A stretch of 64,000 nucleotides of DNA, taken from the NCBI GenBank assembly GCA_037576215.1, contig JBANDB010000009.1, positions 2,170,001-2,234,000 on the forward strand. Reading direction: 5' to 3'. This document shows, one piece after another, positions 57,801-64,000 of this stretch. Position numbers and translations under genes: made by a program. The notes below the pieces were generated by a model. That model had not been told where the DNA came from and ran no database searches. It was given only the letters and a program-made list of their open reading frames with translations. Within the stretch, counting starts at the first letter, position 1; every line of letters starts with the position of its first letter. The DNA is from Armillaria gallica. Its lineage: Eukaryota; Basidiomycota; Agaricomycetes; Agaricales; Physalacriaceae.

Positions 57801-58858
57801 TGCCATATGATTGATGTCGCAGCCTGTTTGTGGACTTCAGCAGCGTCGACCCACACGGAGACCGGGTGAGGTTGGATTGGAACATATGCTGTACCGTAGA
57901 GGTCTGCCAGAGAGTCAGGTGATGCTCTCACTTGGGTTGCCAAAATCTCCGCCAAGATGCAATCTACTGGCGCAGACGCATCCTGTAAAGTGGTCTGAAG
58001 ATCAATAAGAGTCTGGGGAGGAGTCGGGTCAACAACAAGTTGGGGAAGTGGTGAGCACACATCAAAGGTGATGGACAGCCGAGAGTGATCAGACCATTCA
58101 GGGCGATGATCATGGACATGAACTGCATGAATCCGCTCTACAGAAGGTGCTGATAGCAGTAAATAGTCAACGACTGAATTTCCTCTTGGCTGGAAGGAGG
58201 TCATGCCATCCGAAGTTTGTGCGAAGGAACGAACAGTGCGGGAAGCGGGGTGAAGTGACAGCAGTCCATTCAGTGGTACAAGATGATAATCCTTGCATAA
58301 CTGAAGAAGGGAATGGCCTCGAGTATTAACCTTAGAATCTGAAGATGAACGGTACAGGATATATTCAGCGACGGGAGAATCCAGTCCCCAAGATGGTAGT
58401 AAGCACCCGATTCTTGAATTAAAGTCCCCTCCAACTGCGATCTCACATTCAGTGTGAGTATGACAATAGGACAGAGCACGTCGTAAGCTGGGAAAGATGT
58501 CGTCGGACCAGAACGGAGAGCCATCAGGAGGAAGGTACACATTGATTATAAAGGTGTTGCCCGCACGAACCACCAGGACGAAGTCTGTTGTATATTCCTT
58601 CACAATTGTAGCCCCCAATTTTCGGCGAACAAGAGTAGCGAGACCACCCCACAGTCTACGTCCTTTTTTCGTTGAACAAGCAGGAGTTGAAAAACATTCG
58701 AACTCTCGGGGAATGGATAGTGTGTCCTGATCTCCTTTTCGAAGCCAAGTTTCCTGAAGGAGCAGGGCATCCAGGTCCCGGAACATGGGGGTCACAGTCG
58801 GTTCATCGAATTTAATTGCCACATGGCCATGTATATTCCAGGAGGAGACTCGTAACAT
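54854..58858 (-). CDS. LINE ORF2: endonuclease - RNase-H-like - reverse transcriptase - zinc knuckle, with an intron
   Basis: The start chosen at 58858 (MLRVSSWNIHGH) opens directly on the endonuclease. EN motifs are SSWNIHGH, LLLQETWL, VGGDFNSRIG, NSVVDYLLLS and EWSDHSRLSI. A middle region (about residues 400-560) has an RNase-H-like outline: VSVWVDAAE, HRALLAGICLAI, HSQAEFATRLAK. Catalytic acids other than the first are mostly replaced. RT motifs are QNGFRRGNRTHNNSFILRTA, LYVAFVDLENAFPSTD, GVLAGDSLSPTLWNIYFSDF and EHADDIAL; HADD replaces the usual F/YADD but both aspartates are kept. The carboxyl end has CRFCRVAVEDEQHALLVC. Exons 58858-55705 and 55653-54854 join over a GTGAGA-TTCTCAG intron of 51 bp to give exactly 1318 codons. 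Confidence 0.88.
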
Positions 58859-58895
58859 ACTATACAATTTTACAACCATAAGATTTACAATACAA

Positions 58896-60303
58896 TCAAG
58901 GACGGGCATAGTTTTCATACCCGGCGGGGACAGACCCACTACCCAAACTAGGCGGAGAAGGCCCACATACATCATCCAAGGTCGGCCTATCGTTAGGGCG
59001 AGAAGGGTCAACGAAGTCCACCCTTATACGCTGCAACTGTACTGAGCGATCAGGATGTGTGCAAGCGGACATGAAACGCAAAGCGTCATTTGATAATCTG
59101 AATGTCAGAGTGAGGGCAGTCGAACTGATGCGTTTCACATCAGTTATATCACGAAAGTTGATCCCGGCTCCTTCTTCTACGAGGACACGCCCATATGTGC
59201 GTGGGTTCCATGAGCCAGGAGCAATGTTCATCACACGAACAATACGATTGTCCTGTTGGCCACGGATCGGTCCAGAGGCAGGAGGGTACTGGGAAAACGG
59301 CGCTGAGGGATACGTACTCTGTGGCTGGGCAGAGGGGTAAGGCGGGAAAACATGGGAAGGATCAACGGCGACGTTCCCTGCCGGAGTAGATGCTCCGATC
59401 TGTGAGAAAGGAGCATGAACAGGGACGGGATTGCCCACTGGAACAGTAGGCGCAAGCACAGGCACACGGCGATCATCGAGAACCGCAGGGGGCAAGCCGG
59501 GAGGGACTGGAGGGACTGGAAGGGCTTGGACTGGTGCAGACACCATGGCCGGTGCGGGAGAGTGATGCGCTCCGTGATAGCATTGAGCACAGACTGGAAG
59601 GATGTAAAACGACCCTCAGTGGACTTCATGAGGGTGGTAATGGATTCTTCCAGTGCGTGGAAATCCTCAGAAGAGGGAGCATCGGGAACTGAGAGCTGAG
59701 CAGCGCGAACCTCAGAAATGTACTTGCGAACATCAGCCATCTGAGAGACAAGAGCGTCGTCTCTGATAGCCGCATTGCTGTCCGTAGCACCGAGGGCATC
59801 TTTCAAATCGATCACAGCGGCACCCAGTCGAAGCTGATTATGATCTAAGCGAGTGACGGTGTCGGTGACATCCTCCTTCGCACCAGCGACCGTCATTCCC
59901 ATGACTCCGCCGCAAACGGTGGCAGCATTTACCGGTGGAACGGAAGGTCCAGATCCAGCGGGAGGACCAGCAAGCGGTACTGCAGGGGCTTTACCCTTCA
60001 ACGATGCGAGAGCTGCCTTCGGCTTGACGGCAGGGGAAGGCCTAGCACCTTTAGAAGAGAGGAGATCCTTGTGGCGTGTGCTGGTACGGGTAGGCACAGC
60101 AAGCTTGGCCAGTTTCTTTGCTGCTGGGGAACTAGTGGCTGGAGGCAAGGGTGAAGTAGAGAAATGGCCTGGGAAGTGAAGGAGGCAATATCCGGCAAAC
60201 AAACCGGCAACCTAGACCAGTCGCCTTCCAAACTCGTACCAACGCGTACAGTATCAGACAACGAATACGGAGGCGAAGAAGGTCCTGATTGAATCATTTC
60301 CAC
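58896..60303 (-). CDS. LINE ORF1: RRM-like nucleic-acid-binding protein, frame-disrupted
   Basis: The amino part is Pro/Ala/Lys-rich (SSPAAKKLAKLAVPTRTSTR) and is followed by a predicted helix-rich coiled segment (SSEDFHALEESITTLMKS). The second part has a long Pro-rich linker and an RRM-like domain (RIVRVMNIAPGSWNPRTYGR, FRDITDVKRISSTALTLTF, RIRVDFVD) before the stop at 58896. The two parts are in different frames. The change occurs near 59550-59570, just after LNAITERI, as a one-base shift with no intron signal. The extreme amino end from 60303 also needs a splice or frame change near 60190. No CCHC knuckles were seen. It probably packages the element RNA. Confidence 0.7.
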
Positions 60304-60793
60304 TTCCCAGCTCAGCGAGTTACCGGCTCTCGATACACCGACACGAATCTCTGCTAGGCACAGAACTTCTGCTTGCTCATAGCGAAGGAAAGGGTCCTTA
60401 AATTTTCAATGCTCCTCTTTTTCTCATCTGCATCTGCCGACAGGAGTAAACGAACTGTAGCATATCTTGCGAGCACCAACCAACGCGTCTGCTTCAAGAA
60501 GGTCCAGTCTGCAGTGATACAGATTTCCAATTTTGTAATAATTCATGTTGCCGACTTTGGTTGAATGAACAAATGCCTAACCGATGGCTTATAGCAGCAA
60601 AACACTAATCCTCTCTCGTCCTTTTCTTTGGTGTAGATGCGTGGTGACTCAATCAGTACGGACCAGGAATACGATGGCCTTGGTGCTTTGCTGCACGCCT
60701 TATATTCAAGTCAGCCTAGGATGTCCCAGCGATTCGTAATGAGACATCCCCTTCTCATATCGTAGCGTCTCAAATCTCTCTTCCTCTTTCACC
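60304..60793. other. Intergenic between the LINE and the F-box tandem
   Basis: The upstream region of F-box-like gene 1. No TATA box, gene or repeat is clear. Confidence 0.35.
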
Positions 60794-61736
60794 ATGACGA
60801 CGTTTCCTCCAGAGCTCGTAGAGATAATCGTCTATGAAGCCTGGCACTCTGACATGCCATCTTGCGTCCGGAAAAGACTCATGACTGCTTGTCCCAGCAT
60901 TAACCGAACATGGAAAGCCGTATATGCCCCTATCGCTTCTCAGGATATGTACATCACCAACCTCGCATTCTTGGACTATCTATGCCGCATAGCCCAGTTC
61001 CAAAAATCCATCATCTACCGTGACTTCATCCCCCGGCTTACTCGTACCATTACTTGCTTCGTCGACCTCCGAGCATGCGAAGGGGAAGGAGCGGCAAAAG
61101 AGGTGTATCTTTATCTCAGCGTGCTGCCCAGTATGCGTGGTTTCGATGCTTTATTTCCGCGTGTTGAATATCTATCCTTCGAGCTCATTTGGATCGGCAC
61201 TGGGCAGCATTTCTGTTTGGAGTTCCTCCGGAAAATTCCCATTCGCGCCCGTTTTGATCGGCTCCTGTCCCCTCGCGAACCCTGGAGGCCACGAATAAAC
61301 GTATGTGTTACTATGAAAGACCCGGATCCTTCGGCGGTCATACACAAATCGACCTGGTCTCACATGCTGCGCAAAGTGTGCGATATCGGTTTCCCTACAT
61401 CTCCCTGTTTTACATTCTGGGGATCATTTGCCTTCAATATGTCCGCAGTTGACGGTGTCCGACGGGTCCGTCAAACCACATGCTATCTAGTCGAACGTGA
61501 TTATGATTCAAGGAATATCAATAAGCGCCTGTGGATGGCTGCCAACAAGCGTCACAGTACGTTATTAGAGCTGGCACTTTTATCTGATTAGTCTAACATC
61601 CTCAGTTCCAGCGTTGAGGGGTCTCACCAGTCTCTTCCACCGTCAGGAATATAGACATGGCGGCCGTGTGGAGTCTCCTTTATATGCCTTCTATAGTCGG
61701 TATGATCTAGTGAAGAACCTCCTGAAATCAGTCTGA
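60794..61736 (+). CDS. F-box-like protein, tandem copy 1 (297 residues)
   Basis: Exons 60794-61556 and 61606-61736 (intron GTACGT-ATCCTCAG) give exactly 298 codons. The start MTTFPPELVEIIVYEAW followed by hydrophobic positions and NRTWKAVYAPIASQDMYI is a degenerate F-box of the kind that opens many mushroom proteins. The rest (LAFLDYLCRIAQFQKSIIY, FIPRLTRTITCFVDLR, RRVRQTTCYLVERDYDSRNI) has no recognised repeats. If the motif is active it would dock a substrate to Skp1 in an SCF ubiquitin ligase. Copy 2 is the same length with the same intron position, and a third copy is the pseudogene at 33425-34930. Mushroom F-box-like families are large and their targets are mostly unknown. Confidence 0.8.
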
Positions 61737-61901
61737 AGAAATGGTATGCTCGGTATTTATGAGACTGCTCCAAGTTGTACACTGCAAATTAAAGCTATTG
61801 CAAGGAAATATTAATATTGTTTGAAGGTTCAGTCGTCGCGGGCTGACGTATGTGGAGTTGACGGATGTACTTAGCTTCGTATCCGCGGTGTGCAAATCCT
61901 G

Positions 61902-61940
61902 TTCTTTCACCATGAATACATTCCCTCCAGGACTTGATAT
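61902..61940 (+). pseudogene. Fossil fragment of an F-box-like gene start
   Basis: TTCTTTCACCATGAATACAT followed by TCCCTCCAGGACTTGATATC copies the start-codon region of the neighbouring genes (TTTCACCATGACGACGTTTC, then CTCCAGAGCTCGTAGAGATA). It is followed by unrelated sequence. It marks a truncated copy inside the tandem unit. Confidence 0.55.
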
Positions 61941-62146
61941 CGCGCCCCGTCATGAGCCATATTCGACGCCATCTACGGAAAAATGAGAAGAGAGAGATCA
62001 AGAACGAAGGAGGCAACACAGGGACGCGAGCAAAGGTGAAGGAAAATTTGAATTCAGCGAAGAGACGTCATCAATAGTGTTCTCGGATTTTCGGAATGCT
62101 CAGAATGATATACCGTAATGTCTCGAATCCCTCTCCCTCTTCCACC

Positions 62147-63086
62147 ATGACGACATTTCCTCCGGAGCTTGTAAAGATAATCATCCATGACTCTGAAATG
62201 CCATCCTACATCCGGAAAAGACTCATGACTGCTTGTTCCAGCATTAATCGAACATGGAAAGTTGTATACGCCCCTATCGCTTCTCAGGATATGTACATCA
62301 CCAACCTCGCATTCTTAGACTATCTATGCCGCATAGCCCAGTTCCAAAAATCCATCATCTACCATGACTTCGTCCCCCGGCTTACTCGTACCATTACCTG
62401 CTTCGCCGACCTCCGAGAAAACGAAAACGAAGAAGCGGCAAAAGAAGCATATCGTTATGTCGTCGCACTGCCCAATCTGCTTGGTTTCCAAGCTCTGTTT
62501 CCGCTTGTTCCCTATCTATCTTTCAAAACCGTTTGGGTCTGCATTGGCGAGGATGTATATTTACCACCGTTCCGTGGAAGTCTCATTCGCGCTCGTTACG
62601 ACCGATTCCTGTCTAATGCTTTCTCCGACTGCCCACGTGGCAAAACAAAAATGAACCTATACATTACCATGACGGACCTGGATCATTCGGCAGTCAAGGC
62701 TTGGTCTGACATATTCTGCAAATTGAGCGATGTCGGTTTCCCTGGATTTTTCTTTTTATCAAACTCGAATCCATCTCCCTTCAAGATGTCCATAGTTGAT
62801 GGTGTCCGACACGTCCGTGAAACCTCGTATATAGTTGAGGGCAATCTTGAAGACTATGATCCGAGGAACATCAACAAGCGCCTGTGGATGGCTTCCAATA
62901 AGCGTCACAGTACGTGATTAGGGCCACCTCCATCTGATTAGTCTGACATTCTCAGCTCTAGCATTGAGGTGTTTTACCAGTCTCTTCCACCGTTGGGAAT
63001 ATAGACGTGTGCAGTCTCCTTTGCCTTCTTTAGTCGGAATTTACCGGGTTAGGTATGGTGTAAAGGACCTGCTGAAGTCAGTCTGA
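62147..63086 (+). CDS. F-box-like protein, tandem copy 2 (297 residues)
   Basis: Exons 62147-62909 and 62956-63086 give exactly 298 codons, as in copy 1. The start at 62147 (MTTFPPELVKIIIHDSEMPS) is preferred to the in-frame ATG at 62096 because it matches copy 1 and follows CACC. Copy 2 is shorter in the F-box region (IIIHDSEMPS against IIVYEAWHSDMPS) and longer elsewhere (RENENEEAAKEAYRYVVALP), so equal length reflects compensating indels. The last exon ends VRYGVKDLLKSV, matching YDLVKNLLKSV of copy 1. Confidence 0.8.
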
Positions 63087-63230
63087 AGAAATGATATGCT
63101 CATGAAGCTACTCCCAGTTTTACACGCAGGTTAAAGCTACCGCAAGGGAACGTTGTTTAAATGTTCACTCGTTGCGGCTGACAATTCTACGCATGTGGAA
63201 TTGGCGGATGTTTCCGACTGCGTGCAATTC

Positions 63231-63272
63231 TTGTTCTTTCACCATTACTACATTTCCTCCAGAACTTGGTAT
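63231..63272 (+). pseudogene. Second fossil fragment of an F-box-like gene start
   Basis: TTGTTCTTTCACCATTACTA then CATTTCCTCCAGAACTTGGT matches the gene start but with ATT in place of ATG. It occupies the same relative place as the fragment at 61902, downstream of copy 2. Confidence 0.55.
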
Positions 63273-63628
63273 CACGGCTCGGAGCACCCCGTCATGAGCC
63301 ATACTTGACGAGAAGCAGATAAAGAAGCTGGCCGAACACGAAGGAGGTAACACGGCCCGACGCGAGCAATGGTGAAGGAAGTTTGAATCCAGCGAAAAGA
63401 CGGCATCACGAGCGGAAAAAGAAAGCAAGACGGAGACGGATAACGGAAGCAGAGAACAAAGGAGAAATTTCCAGCGAAGGAGCAGAATTGACTTTGGGGA
63501 TCCCAGGAAACACCCGACGGCCGTGTTGTCGCATCCTCGGTTGAAGGGAGTGTGAAGCTTAAAATCAAGGTATCATTGTATATGTGCTATAAGTATTGTC
63601 AGTCTATATAGATAGAAATGACCATAGT

Positions 63629-64000
63629 CTACACCAATGTACTGAACTTTGGTATCCGCTCAAGTTCCCGCCCAATGATTGCCCGCCAAGTCGCCAAAGT
63701 TTCCTTGCATTCGCCGCAGCGCGTCTGTAGATAGTCTTCGCTCGGACCAAAGACTTCATCAAGCTTGAGGAGAAGATGAGGTCTCGCACCCAGTTTATGC
63801 GCGATCATGGCATAACTATGCGTCCATGCTTCACACGGAATGTCACACTCGCGCGTCGAGTTGTTCCAGTGCATAGCTGTGGGCGGATAGCGAGCATATT
63901 CCGCATTCAACGCGTCTAGCCAGAGCTTATGATAGTGCAACTAGAGAGAGATATCAGCGAAGCAGAGAAAAGACCGTACGGGAATCACCCAAGGAGCTAG
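63629..64000 (-). CDS. 3' end of an unidentified minus-strand gene (runs off right edge)
   Basis: The last exon 63940-63629 joins through a 39 bp intron (63979-63941, GTACGG-CTCTAG) to an exon that starts beyond 64000. The visible end reads WVIP, then LHYHKLWLDALNAEYARYPP, a Cys pair (RCGECKETLATW) and a terminal IPKFSTLV. The compact, charged sequence with C-x2-C is convincing as coding. Some mushroom BTB-domain proteins have comparable tails, but nothing here proves that. It is convergent with F-box copy 2. Confidence 0.6.

Larger units (their letters stand above)
54730..60303 (-). mobile_element. LINE (non-LTR retrotransposon), two ORFs, about 5.6 kb
   Basis: The order, read on the minus strand, is ORF1 (60303-58896) then ORF2 (58858-54854), with only 37 bases between them, and a short 3' UTR toward 54730. 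The APE-type endonuclease followed by reverse transcriptase and a terminal zinc-knuckle-like motif places it with the fungal Tad/L1-related LINEs. Ends were not fixed: no clear poly(A) or target duplication was found, though the 3' UTR contains TATG/TGTA-rich repeats. It lies between the phosphatase and the F-box pair and does not visibly break a gene. Confidence 0.88.
60770..63420 (+). repeat. Tandem segmental duplication, unit about 1.35 kb
   Basis: Unit 1 starts near 60770 and unit 2 near 62120. Similarity continues past the genes: the 3' flanks match, both end in a truncated F-box start (near 61902 and 63231), and both are followed by CCCCGTCATGAGCCATA and GAAGGAGG(C/T)AACAC. The repeated unit is thus gene plus downstream debris, not the coding sequence alone. 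Confidence 0.8.

Noticed and set aside
1..64000. CRISPR array, rRNA operon, prokaryotic operon signals
   Set aside because: The sequence is intron-rich fungal nuclear DNA and no regular spacer-repeat pattern or rRNA segment was seen.

Overview
The window is nuclear DNA of a mushroom-forming basidiomycete (Agaricomycetes). Almost every gene is broken by many introns of about 38-60 bp with GT(R/T)NGY-type donors. The gene content fits: single-copy housekeeping genes beside expanded families of P450s and F-box-like proteins, a DUF6533-type fragment, a mushroom PD-(D/E)XK-like fragment, a LINE and small inverted-repeat elements. No rRNA, confident tRNA or CRISPR was seen.

Positions 1-25 kb are mostly conserved housekeeping genes. 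In order they are: the 5' two-thirds of acetyl-CoA carboxylase (minus strand, running off the left edge); a 3.1 kb gene-poor gap; dynein light chain LC8; the scavenger decapping enzyme DcpS; an Axl2-like cadherin-fold membrane protein; the 16-exon importin Kap123; a small basic ORF; an MFS transporter; and a membrane-anchored amidohydrolase divergent from it. Exon chains were joined by hand for ACC1, LC8, DcpS, Kap123, both F-box genes, LINE ORF2 and three small genes. All close in frame with canonical GT-AG introns, and several small genes would be missed by a simple ORF scan.

Positions 25-41.5 kb are accessory. They hold two tiny multi-exon genes, a candidate tRNA-derived SINE, a polytopic membrane protein, a decayed nuclease-like gene, and a striking head-to-head pair of secreted 5'-nucleotidase/metallophosphoesterase genes (30.1-32.9 kb minus, 36.5-39.3 kb plus). 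Between the pair lies an F-box-like pseudogene interrupted by a 629 bp inverted-repeat element with a 5 bp target-site duplication. A DUF6533-type remnant follows.

Positions 41.8-49.6 kb carry three cytochrome P450 genes in one orientation. The first and third are paralogs of each other and the middle one belongs to a different family.

Positions 49.6-64 kb hold a decayed duplicate of the 5' end and promoter of the importin gene 34 kb away, a Bud21/Utp16-like nucleolar protein convergent with a histidine acid phosphatase, a 5.6 kb LINE (RRM-like ORF1; endonuclease - RNase-H-like - reverse transcriptase - zinc-knuckle ORF2 containing an intron), a tandem duplication of two 297-residue F-box-like genes, and the 3' end of an unidentified minus-strand gene.
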